Assembly (NCBI GenBank): GCA_964036155.1
Contig: OZ038423.1
Coordinates: 29,651,249 to 29,715,248, forward strand
DNA: 64,000 nt
Reading direction: 5' to 3'
From: Diploscapter coronatus
Lineage: Eukaryota > Nematoda > Chromadorea > Rhabditida > Rhabditidae
Part shown: in pieces, positions 22,299 through 33,700 of the stretch
How the letters are laid out: the number at the start of each line of letters is the position of its first letter
How positions within the stretch are numbered: the stretch's first letter is position 1
Translations under genes and position numbers: made by a program
The notes under the pieces: model-generated
What the model was told of the DNA's origin: nothing
Databases searched by the model: none
Seen by the model: only the letters and a program-made list of their open reading frames with translations

Positions 22299-24847
22299 GG
22301 CCAAAATTCGGCAAAATAGTTCGTTGTTTATAGATTTGGTCTGAAACTTTAAAGTTTTATTAGAGCATTCTTCTTTATAAGAGAAAATGCGGATAGAAAC
22401 GTTCGAACTTTTTCAGAATGTCTAGATTAGAAACCGATACGCTGGAAAGGAAACTGTTTAGGGAAGAGGAACGATCTTTGCTATTTCCTTCATAGTTTGC
22501 TTGGCTTTTTTCGATGTTGCCAATTTTTGTTTAGAAAACATTTTCAATCAATCCTCGCTTTTGGGAGAAAATGGAAGAAATCGTCGGAAATGTGAATGAC
22601 CAGTCGAAAATCGAGGAAAGGCGATTAGGCTCCAGGTACAAGAATACTTGTTACATTGCTATGAAAATAGCAAACGGTTTGAAGAGATACTAGACGGGTG
22701 TTGTTGTGCTTGCCGAGTGGTGCCGTCAGCCACAGGCTATTGGCAATTATTTATTGTCTAGCACAACAAGGAAAATAGACAATTTTAGAAGAATTGACAA
22801 ACGGAAATTAGAATCAACCGTCCAAGACGGAGACAAGAGACGAGGTTGGCTGGTCGGGGAAGAAGGGATAACAAATGATCAGTAGTCAGTGCTTGAAGAG
22901 AGTGAACAAGATAAACAGAGAGAGAGAGAGAGAGAAAAGACGTAGAGTAAATGAGCAGTGTCCGATAGGCGGCACTGGCAGGAAAGGGAGAGAGAGAGTG
23001 GGGAGAAAGGTGAGAGATTAGAGAAAGAAAGTGAATTTTGAATTGAACGAGTCAAGGAATAGAGTGAGCCTCTAGCAAATAGGCGGTCTTCAAAATCGAA
23101 GAAATATCATATCTTTTAAAAGAAAATAGATACAAGGTTTTTCTTCCAGAAGAAAATTTCATTTCTTATCAAGGGAAAAAGATAATGAGAAGAATTCGAA
23201 AAGTAAAAATATCGTGATTCGGGAGATAAGATAAGATTTAGGTGATGATTTTAATTCGGAAAGAGCGTAAAATTTTAGAGGGTCGGAGCAAGAAAGGCAA
23301 GATGCACTTTCTCTAAGAAATGAACGTCTATTCCTGGTTATTAGAGATGCATTCCTCATTGAAGATTTTATTCGTCGGGAATTTTGGGATAGGGCAGGAT
23401 ATCGAAAAACCGGCTAATTTTGTGTTTAGAATTCTGATTTGTTATTCCATGGTAGGAAAATTTTGCATATCTGTGATTTGAAAAGTTATTCAAGTCAATT
23501 CAATAGAGTTATAATAGATTTGGATGGAATATTACAACTTTTGAGAATCATGTCCAATATTTTTTGAGAAATAATGTAAGGAAAATTGCGAGATAAAGTA
23601 AGCTTTTTATCCTTTGTAGAATTGGAATAAATCAAAAGGCGTTTTCTTTGATGGCAGGGCTTTATGTTGAGGTCAACATAGAGTGAGATACCACTAGGAA
23701 AAGAATAATAGATATAAACATTGTTGGAAAATCGTATAGATACGACGTGGTAAATGAATGGACCATTGAAAAATAAGCCATGAAACTTGAAAATAAATTG
23801 CCTTTTTAATTTTTCAATTTTTGAAGACAATAATAGGCATGAATTGCAAAAATTCCCAATATTAAGCGATCAGAATTTGTAGACTTTTAAAGGACGAAAT
23901 GTGTAATTAGGTAGAGAGCGCAGGTGATTTTTCAAATTTGAGTATTTGCGTTCTCGACATTTAGGATATGACGTAATTCAAATTTTGCGGATGCATAAAA
24001 TTGATGGTTTTCTGGACGATCCCGTTGTAACATGTGCATAAGATTCTGCCCATATTAGGGCAAATTTTCTCTTAAAGACGAAAAATCGACCCTTAGAATG
24101 TTTATGTTTTTGACGATGATTGAGCGTTTTCAGTGTTTTGAGAAACTATATGAGCCATTTGGAAATATGCGTTTTGGAGTAATATCAAATAAAGTTTAGT
24201 AAAACTTTTTGAAAGAAAAAAAACATGTTCACAACAATTTTTCATAATTATTGTTAGTAATCCGGCCAGAAAGGTCGGAAAAAGTGATCGAAAATTCCCA
24301 ACGCATAATTCGAATGCTAATTTTGGCATTCTGACATTTCTATTTATAGATCATAAAATAGTTTATTGTTATACGAAGTCCAAACACCGAAATTTTCATA
24401 ACGCAACAATCGGTTGAAGTTTACTTGTTGATTAACTTAAAAAATTGAAAGTTAATTTTTGTCATGATCATAATCACAAATATTCTCCAAATTTTTAATG
24501 TTATCGTTGATTGGAGAGAAAGTCGACATTCATGCAGCAGTAAGAATTCGAATTTGGAGGAGTGAAGTAGTGAGTCGCGTAGAAGAGAAACGAGAGATGA
24601 ATAGCGTAGCTTTTGAATATCGCCGTGTTCTCTCCAATCAATTATATACAAATGAGTGTAGGTGTAGTAGGTGAAGATCACGAAAGGTCTTCAAAATCTC
24701 TTCAATTTGAACATTAGGTAAATAAAAAAACTATTTGTACTAGAATGTATGCTTCCTGATTATATGATAATTTCTACTGGGTCAGTCCTATTGGAAAAAA
24801 TAAAGGGAAAATAAGGAGGCAGATTAATTTTGAGCGCTTTCATATCA
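22299..24847. other. intergenic stretch, with a GA microsatellite and a hairpin
   Basis: No gene is supported. It contains a potential hairpin at 22701-22769, an (AG)n tract at about 22917-22936 and further GA-rich sequence to about 23030. A 111-codon minus frame (23495-23830) lacks splice or family support. At 24778-24847 the sequence still resembles the second unit of the tandem duplication in the next gene, now lying beyond its stop codon. Confidence 0.5.
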
Positions 24848-27150
24848 CTACCAACTGTTCGGTACTTTAGACAATGTGCAAATAAGCAAGGGGCATAAGA
24901 CGCCAGTTTCGGTTTTTTGAATATCGAATTTGGTCAGAGCATAACCCTCGGGACAACTTTGATATTGGGACGTGAAACACGACGAAAATCCGCCAAATTC
25001 GATGCTCGATTTTTGAGTAATTGGAGAATTCCTGCCAAGACAAATGAAGACGTTGTTGAAGAGACGAACAGACTGATAATGCAGTGGGCAGTTTGTGGTA
25101 GTGTGATTTTCTGCTGAAATGAGAATATTGTTGCGACTGTTATTGCAATTTGTATATTAATAGCTCCCCTCAAGTAACTTCGATATTTTATGTATTTTTA
25201 TTTTATAATCTATAGTCGCAGCTATTTTTTGTATATTCAAAAGATCTCAATAACCCTGGGGAGAAACTGCATCCCAGCAGATATTTTCATTTATTTTTTA
25301 TTTTAATATATAAGTGGCTGAATTAGGTATTTTGTTGTTCCCGCATAGTTGCCAATGCTTGATAAAGTACTATATATTTTGCTTGTTATTCAAATTGTGT
25401 TGGACAGACTTTGCAAATACCGTTGAATTTTATAAACTAACTAGTGGAATTTCAACTAATCATGATTACACATTCTCCTTAATACAAACCTCTGTAAACT
25501 CCGCCGAAAAGTGCAATATCTGAATCCTTCGGCGGAGGCAAACTCCGATCTCTTTTACACCAGTACACTCCATAGTTACGGTGAATTCTGAAGGAAACGT
25601 TTTTATCCTCATTGAGAATTCCGATCGCGGTAACATTGTCATCCTAAATTTATGAAGGTTCAAAATGAATTCAATCTGCCAAAATAACGTACCCAAACTA
25701 GCTCATAGTCTAACCCAGACAAGAATTTATCTTTGGCATATACAGTGGTGTTTTTCGCATATAGCAGAACCGACTCGAACCCAATTGGACAAGAAGGTTG
25801 ACCAGTAATAGGATTATCAACGAATAAATCGTCCCTGAAGCCTGGGTCGTCCTTCAATCGAGTTTGCAGTGTTTGCTCTACCATCCTCATATTGCCATTG
25901 TCGAACGAACTGTTCTGCTGGTCAACGAATTCAAACGTTGAATTTATATAAGTTCCTCCAAAATACGGAATATCAGTCTTATTGGAAAAAATGGAGAAAA
26001 AATAAGGAGGCAGTTTGATTTTAGGTGCTTTCATATCACTGTCCGGCTTTTTAGACAATGTGCAAATAAATAAAGGGCATGAGACGTAAGTTTTGACATT
26101 CCACTTGGTTTGAGCATAACCTTCGGGACAACTTTGCTTTAGAGGCGTGAGACACGACAAAAATCCACCAAATTGGATTCTAGATCTTTGATTAATTGGA
26201 GAATTCTTGCTAAGGCAAACGAAGTCTTTATCGAAGAGGCCAACAGAATGATAATACGGCGGGCAGGCTGTGGTAGTGTGATTTTCTGCTGAAATGAGAA
26301 TATTGTTGCGATCAAGTTTATCGTAATTTGTATATTAATATTTTCCCTCAAGTAACTTCAATGTTTTATGAATTTGGGAGTTCTTATTTTATAATCTATA
26401 GTCGCAGCTATTTTTTTTGTATATTCAGAAGATCTCAATAAATCCTGGGGAGAAACTGCATCCCAGCAGATATTTTTTCTGATCTTTACTTTAATATGTA
26501 AATGGTCGAATTGTGAATTGTTGTTGTTCCTTCATATTTGTCAATGCTTAATAAAATTCTATATATTTTGCTTGTTATTCAAATTGTGTTGGACAGGCTT
26601 TGCAAATACCGTTGAGTTTTATAAACTAACTAGTGGAATTTCAACTAATCATGATTATACTTTCTTCTTAATACAAACCTCTGTAAACTCCGCCGAAAAG
26701 TGCAATATCTGAATCCTTCGGTGGAGGCAAACTCCGATCTCTTTTACACCAGTACATTTCATAGCTACGATGCATTCTGAAGGAAACGTCTTTATCTGCA
26801 TTGAGAATTCTGATTGCGGTAGCATTGCCATTCTAAATTTATGAAGGTTCAAAATGAATTCAATCTGTCAAAATAACGTACCCAAACTCGCTCTTGGTCT
26901 AATCCAAGCCAGGATTTCTCTTTGAAATAAATAGTGCTGTTGCTCTCATACAGCAGAATCGATTCGAACCCAATCGGGCAAGAACGTTGGCCAGTAATCG
27001 GGTTATCAGTAAAGAAAAAGCTTCTGTAGTCTGGATCATTGTTCAATTGAGTTTTTATTGCTTGCTCAACCATGCTCATCTTGCTATTGCCGAACCAACT
27101 GTCCTGCTGGTCAACGAATTTAAATATTGAATTTGCATAGATTCCGCCAA
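24778..27150. repeat. two direct tandem copies of a 1.19-kb unit within the MPEG1-like gene
   Basis: Exon borders repeat at constant distance: 25643/26832 and 25693/26882 are both 1189 bases apart, and 25113/26288 are 1175 apart. The introns between them (25114-25489 and 26289-26678) are also clearly alike, for example GGGGAGAAACTGCATCCCAG in both. Intron conservation indicates a recent duplication or ongoing gene conversion rather than ancient domain shuffling. Confidence 0.85.
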
Positions 27151-29590
27151 AATACGGAACAGGCACAATTTTGCAACTGCCGTCGTCATCGTTCGCCTAT
27201 AATTTATCAGAGAACTCCATAAATTACCGAGTGCATGGAGTTTCAACTAAAAAATCGGATTTGGGTTTTAGTTACCCCACGACCCAGAATTGATATTTCC
27301 TATATCCCGATTCGAATCGGAATTCCGAAAACCACTGGTGGATGTTTTTACTCACTAGATTCTAAAGCAATTGTCATTTCACTTTGCTTGGACGACGTTA
27401 ATTTTCGGTTTACTATAATTACCACTATTTTCAGAGAAATAGTATTGGAAAAGGGGTGATAACTAGAGGCCCAATTTTCAAATTCTTCGGATCAGGCCTG
27501 TGCGAAGCTATGAGTTGGAATTCAAAATGCCCAAACACCGATTTCCTTTCTGGAAGAAGTCATTTCGGTCTCAACTTCGGAATGATTTTTTAAACCTTCA
27601 ACATCTCACAACCTTGCTTCGAATAACATCAAAAGAATCTCCATAACTGATAATAAAATTCAAATTACCTGGAAGTTGAAGTTGATTGCTTTGGGATTTG
27701 TGCAGCCTCGAATGATGTTCGCTTGATAATAGGCAATAATTGCAGAATCAAGTTTTTCCTTCACCGCTTCGAGAACAGTCAAATTATACTGCGGGAAAGT
27801 TCTCGTACTCAACACTTCCGACAATCTCTTCACATGAAAGCGTAGGCCAGCGATATCTTCCACAACGAAATTTGTCTAAAAATTATGTTTTGATAAATTT
27901 TAGTAGTTTTTGTTAGTTTGAAACATTGTGACAATGACTGGATTCAAGCCAAGGCTTTAGAAGTTAGATTAGCAATTTAAATCGATCTCGAAGTTTATTG
28001 TGAATACGAATTTCGAAGTCGAATTTAAAATTTGCGTACTTCAGATTCCGAATTCCATTTTTATTTTTAATTGGAGCAACTAAAATTCCAGTAATCAAAC
28101 TCGGAAGAGAAATTGAGTCTAGTGCAAGGATCATTTCAAAATAAAAGTAATTTAACCTACGTAAATTTCAGCACCATTGCTATCCATATTTACAGTGAAC
28201 GTGAAATTTCCTTTACGAAATTCGTCGGTGTGCCTAATTCGACTTGACCTTTCTGTTTCTTTGATATTAGTTTTTGAATTAGTTTTGCTGGCTTCAAAAG
28301 ATACGACGGACAATTCAATCCCGATGCCGGCGCTGGTGGAAGCGCCTTCATTCGAAAACGAGCTTCCATCGTCTGACTCGACGTACTCCAGCTGTTCCAG
28401 ACTAACGCCCATAATCGATTTCGTCACGAAATGCGTTCCGTACTGCTTCACAGTCAGTTGTGCAAGGTACTCGGCCCTTCGAGGCATTCCTCTGCTCAAC
28501 GCATCTGCGATCCCTTGTATTTCGTGTTGGAACGAATCGATGACCTTCATCTGTCCATCGTTCGCGACCATTTCGTAGGCCTCGTAGACGACATTGAGCG
28601 TGTTAAGATCAGTGTTGAGTCGAGTCATCGTCTTCTTGATGTTGATGAATTCAGCACTCAGTGAACCGCCGATGGACACAGGGCCAAAAATGGGAATTTC
28701 GGCGCCGACAGCGATCGAGTTCTGCCTAGCCTGCAGAACAGAGAGGAAGTTGTGGTGATCCTCGACTTGCCGAATTCGCCTCGATTCGATCTTCGTCGTT
28801 CTCACTCCATTCGGAATCAGATATTCTCCATCTTCAGTGGTCTTGCACTGTGAGAAGTTCAGCTCTAGCACAGGATACGTCGGGATATTCTGAAATAAGT
28901 TGTATTTGATGTGTAAGGCTTCAAGCGTTATTATTGTTTAGACGAATCTTTAGCTCGTTCTTTAGGAAGCATAGTTTGAGAGAAGATAAAGTGCTCAAAA
29001 ATGTTAATACTTTCAAGGCCGACCTCATTCAACCTCACTTTCATTGAGTTTTTGGCTTATACGCGTATTTTTATCATAGTGCATATTATTGAAAGAGGAT
29101 TTCTAGTTTTGAAAGATAATACCTGCAAACCGTCCCACCCGAAGCCAATGCGGCTTGAAAGAAATTTGAGCGGAGCGTGTTCAGACCATTTTGATTCGGT
29201 GCGATGAGCGAGCTGAGAACAATGAGCGATGGCGTGCAGAGCTTGTCGAGTTTCTGAGTGTCAATACGTCAATTTTCACCTATATTTTTGTCAAAAATAT
29301 TCGAAACTATAATTTTGATCAGCCCTGTTCACAACCTATACCAAGATTCAGAACAAAGGATACTCGATATTGCAGAAAAGAGCGGAGAATAGAAGTAGGC
29401 GAATTGTGTGGGTGGAGATCACAAATAGGTTGGCAAAAAACGGTTCTTACTCCGATTTCTCTTTGGATTCTTCTTAATGCCTTTAATTTATGGAAGAAAA
29501 GTTACCACTGTTGGGAAGGATGTTTGATGATCCCAGGTAAATAGATGTAGAGAAGAAGAAAACGAGGAAAATATGCGATATCTCTTTCAT
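24848..29590 (-). CDS. mpeg1: MPEG1/perforin-2-like MACPF protein with tandem P2-like domains
   Basis: Macrophage-expressed gene 1 (perforin-2) proteins are pore-forming innate-immune effectors. Exons (minus): 29590-29506, 29253-29123, 28889-28161, 27875-27669, 27196-26882, 26832-26679, 26288-25693, 25643-25490, 25113-24848. Phases agree; 878 aa. The start is followed by a signal peptide (hydrophobic FLVFFFSTSIYLG). Family marks: GWDGLQ, SQCKTTEDGEYLIP, the MACPF signature around KQYGTHFVTKSIM, and GCTNPKAINFNFQ before DDDGSC at the MACPF/P2 border. P2-like parts carry NPITGQRSCPIGFESILLY, YEMYWCKRD, FGGVYRG, FGGFLSC and SCPEGYAQTK. The P2 region occurs twice: exon 7 fuses the end of the first copy to the start of the second. 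The protein ends without a transmembrane segment because the last copy stops early, whereas vertebrate MPEG1 is membrane-anchored. TTCAG 17 bases before the ATG is a possible spliced-leader site. Function here is inferred from the family. Confidence 0.85.
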
Positions 29591-30709
29591 ACGGATGTAG
29601 AATTCTCTGAATTTGAAAAGCAAAATCTATAATTAGAAAACTTTGGGAAGAAAAGTGTAATAAATAAATGGATCAACTGATCCCAACTACCATATCTTGT
29701 GGACTAGACTAGTGATTGATCCGGATTTCCATTCCTATTGCTGAGGAACGTTAGCGGCCGCATCCTTGCTTTTAGATATCCGGCAAGTTAACGGAAAATT
29801 AATGACGATAAAATTTTAAGTGATTGATCTACGGAAAAATAAGCTTTCAGGAGCACAATAACAATAGAAAGAAGTTTATTTTCAACACATACTCTTTAAT
29901 TTGCAATAACTACGACACCAACTACGAGAAGGGTCAATGAATATGCTTATCTAGATAAATTGATTATTTTGGCATGAAAAATATAATTTTGTGAAGCCAA
30001 GATACTAATTAGGGTAATAAAATACGCCCGAAACGATGGCGTCGTTGATTTTTCGAAAAGGCCTTCTGAAGGCATGAATGATGTCGGAACTTTAGTAACA
30101 TAAATTTCGGTAGGATGGACCGTTTTTGAAAATCTAACAAGTTTTGAGCTATTCACGACCTCGACCATCAAACCGATATCAAATTTACCCAATTCAACCT
30201 ATTTTGAAAAACCACTTGGCCTTTCTATGTATGTATCACTATTTAATTTTCTAAACATATCCTCAATTTTTCATTAAAATAGTTTATTATGCGATTTGCT
30301 TCGACTTCAGTTCAATACTGGCAATTATAAGTGTAGCACGGAATGACACTTTAAACGAACACTTAAATAGAAAAAAATAACGACAAATAACACCGAAAGA
30401 ATGAAAATATCTACGAATCAATCAATGATAGCACCTGAATAACGGCAGAATAGCTGTTACATTCGATACAAATTGAAGTTGAATGAGTTCAGGGATACAT
30501 CCAATCTAACCCCCTTTTAAAATTTCTATTTACAAATCCCGACAAATGAGGAGTACATTGGACAGCAAATAAGTAGGTATAAAATAATCGACAATAAATT
30601 CAACTTTCTAAATCACTTCATAATAAAGTTTGTTTTGTTTTTCATTCGTTTCCATCAGGCAAGTGGAAATTAACACAGTCAAAATGAAAGTACTTTTGGA
30701 GTGATTGAA
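29591..30709. other. intergenic stretch between two minus-strand genes
   Basis: A minus-strand open frame at 29947-30192 has a protein-like composition (GKFDIGLMVEVVNSS, HPTEIYVTKVP) and an AG just upstream. I cannot connect it to other exons or to a family, so no gene is called. Nothing else is recognised; 5' sequences of the MPEG1-like gene are expected here. Confidence 0.4.
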
Positions 30710-33700
30710 TTAGTGAAATTGTGATGAAGGACAGTTGTGAGGAGCATAGCTGCTCGTTGAATTGAAACCGCTGCAGGAAGACGAGCTGTGGCCGGTTACT
30801 GATGAGATCTGAAAAATATGCTTAAAGAAAATATTACTCGCAAAAATTAGTATCTCTTCCAAAATCATTTCAATGAATTGAATTTGACTGATTCTTTAGT
30901 GAATGATCCCTAGGTAAATAATGTTTTCGATTAAAAATGTTTGCTTTGATAACAGTTTTGGTAATCTTTGGCCCTTTGTTTGATCGATCAGAACATTCTT
31001 GCCATGCTAGATAATGGATTTTCTACTAGCTTTATGAATATTTGTAAGACTTCATTCGAATGATATACTAAAAACTATTGTCTAATTTGATTGCTATCTT
31101 GCTCAAATTTCAGATTCTTTTCGAAATGCAGCTAACAATTTTGAGATAATTTATAGACCCAAATTCGATAGCACTTTCTGACACATACAATACATTGCTC
31201 TGATACAGGAAAAGGGTCTCTTATCTCCATAAGGATATAATTGTGATCAAGCTCGTTTTTGGGTGATCTAAAATACCTGTTGGCAAGGAGAAGAATGTGT
31301 CCTGTAGATAGGAATCTGTTGACAAACAGGAGGAAGGAATTGAGTGGTGGGAGGTTGGAGATGGGACTGCTGCTGCGAACTGCCCGATTGGGTGGTTGCG
31401 ATCGATGAGGCAGAGCTGCTTCGAATTCGACCTAGCGTGTCATCTTCCGTATTGTATCCATTCTAAATTCGATTCTTGTCAAATTATGGATGATTTCAAA
31501 AATCCTGGAAGTTGAATATACCGTAAATCTAAAATAGAAGTTCCCCTAAATTAGAAGTCTCCCTATAATAGAAGCTCACCCCCAAAGTGTCGGAACTATC
31601 CATTAGCCTACTCAACTAATCGCAGGGAACGTTTTATAATGTTCTTTAGAATGTAAATATTGAATTTAGTTTGGATTTGAAGTGATTACAACTATTAGAT
31701 ATGAGGAATTATGGCGATTTGAAAATTTGGTAATCGAAAAACAGGCCCATGGACTTCTATTTTAGAATTTGCGGTAGAGAAGAACGAAATTTGGTGATAT
31801 TGTTCTTTCAAATAACTATCATTCACTATTGTCAATGACCGATTACTTGAGGCAAAGTAAAGAGCGAAACTTTAATGCATGAAAACTATCGCGTTGTTTG
31901 CAGATGAATAAACGACGTTTCATCGATTCGGGTAATGACTTTGACGTCTACTTTGTAATACATAATGCAGTTTGCATATTCGAATTTGTGCATCGTTTGT
32001 TTTGTCTCAAGCTATCGGTCGCTAACAATATTTTCCACTTCCGAAGTTTTCAAACTCAACAGTATCAACCTCATATCTACCTGCAAATCGTCGAGAATCT
32101 CCGTAATGTAGTAATTCGTCGGTGCTTGAAGCAGTCGGAATTGCTGTTGAGGAGGTTCGATATCGACCACATTGTCGTGTCTTCGCTTCTGAAGTTAAAA
32201 ATATAAACGTTTAAAAGTCTATTTTCATACCCTTCTCAGGAAAGCCACAGCCCTTGGTTCAGTCTGTGTCTGTGCATCTCTTTTGTTCTTATGTTCCAAT
32301 GCTAATTGTGACATGTCCATCATGTTATTCGATTGAGCTTCATCTTCGAATGGCTCCACAGGAAAACAGCTAGAATGAAACATTCTGGATGAGAAACTAG
32401 ACCCTTTCGCTTACCCAAATAAATCAGTTAGAAGCGGAATGGCTCGTGAGAATGTTTGAGAAAATTGAAGATTTTCACACATCGTATTCGCTAGTGACTG
32501 AAACCGTTTATTATGTCACTTCTTTCAGCAAAATTGACCAAATAGACAGTGAATTTGTTCTGTCATAACTCGAATAATCATGTCTTAAGAAAAAAAAGAA
32601 TAGGCAATCGTTGATTAATGATCTATTCAAGTAATTTTGATCACTAGAATCTATCGACTTACCGTTACAATTGGCAGTGATAGGAGAATTTTCCCTAGAA
32701 ATTCGCTAGCTTTCGCTGAATTTCTCGACTCCTTGATGATATGAAACAACGTGTCAGTGATGCGATTTCGTAGTTCTATGATGGCGTCAAAGGGTTCTGT
32801 CGATAGGTCCTTGGCTACTAAATATCTCGGCAATAAAGCACAAAGTTGACGATAACTTACAAGGATTAAGGCAAATAATCGCACTAATGCAGACAAGTTC
32901 TTCCTCAGACAGGTCGAACTCCCTGTAGGGTTTGACAAGTTCGTCAAGAAGTCGAGGCACGAGTCCATTCGCAAGGTGGCTAAAGTTTATTCTTTTTGGT
33001 ATTATGTAAATCAATGAAAAATGAAAATTTAGTTGGACCAATCCTTCAGATAGAATTGAATTAAAATTATGTTTCCAAATTAACTTAAAAAACAGTAATC
33101 ATAGTCCAAATGAAATTTCTTCTAGACTATTGGTGTACGACACGGTAAAAAAAAACTTATTTCGGGATGATAAATTCACTCACTACGAATCCGAAAATAC
33201 GCTAGCTAGATTCCTTGGAACGTAAGAGAAATTGCACAGACACATTACGTTTTCATCTCTAGTTATCAGGGCAGTTCTAATTGCAATTTTGAATACCATT
33301 AACGGTGTGTAGCAATTCTTTACGAGGGAGATCTGAAATGTATTGTTTTTCAGAAGAATAATCAAGTGAGTGTTTTACTTTGTCTTCAATGGAGAGTTTG
33401 AAATCGAGCAGCTCGGTCAGATTCTCGACCCAATCTATTGCAGCTATCAGTCGTCTGTAGGCTATCGAATGCAGTTCATTGTTTCGTGCCATTCGAAATG
33501 GTTCGTAACGCATCTGAAAGATCAAATTAGTTTGGCATTTAGAAATGATGAAAAACATGATTAGAGTTTGGAAAAGAAGATTCAGAAAATATAGTTTAGG
33601 GGAAACGGCATTTTCGTTAAAGCCAAGCTGCTTTCGATAAAAATATTACCTCCGTTCGTTTTCCTTTCAACAGATCAGGATTAGCAATTATGTCGCGCAA

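Noticed and set aside
23495..23830. 111-codon minus-strand open frame
   Set aside because: AT-driven composition, no neighbouring exon of fitting phase, no recognised motif.
24840..25113. Considered calling the last P2-like unit a separate pseudogene
   Set aside because: Its exon joins the rest of the gene in phase and stays open until the early stop, so it reads as the real C-terminal exon.
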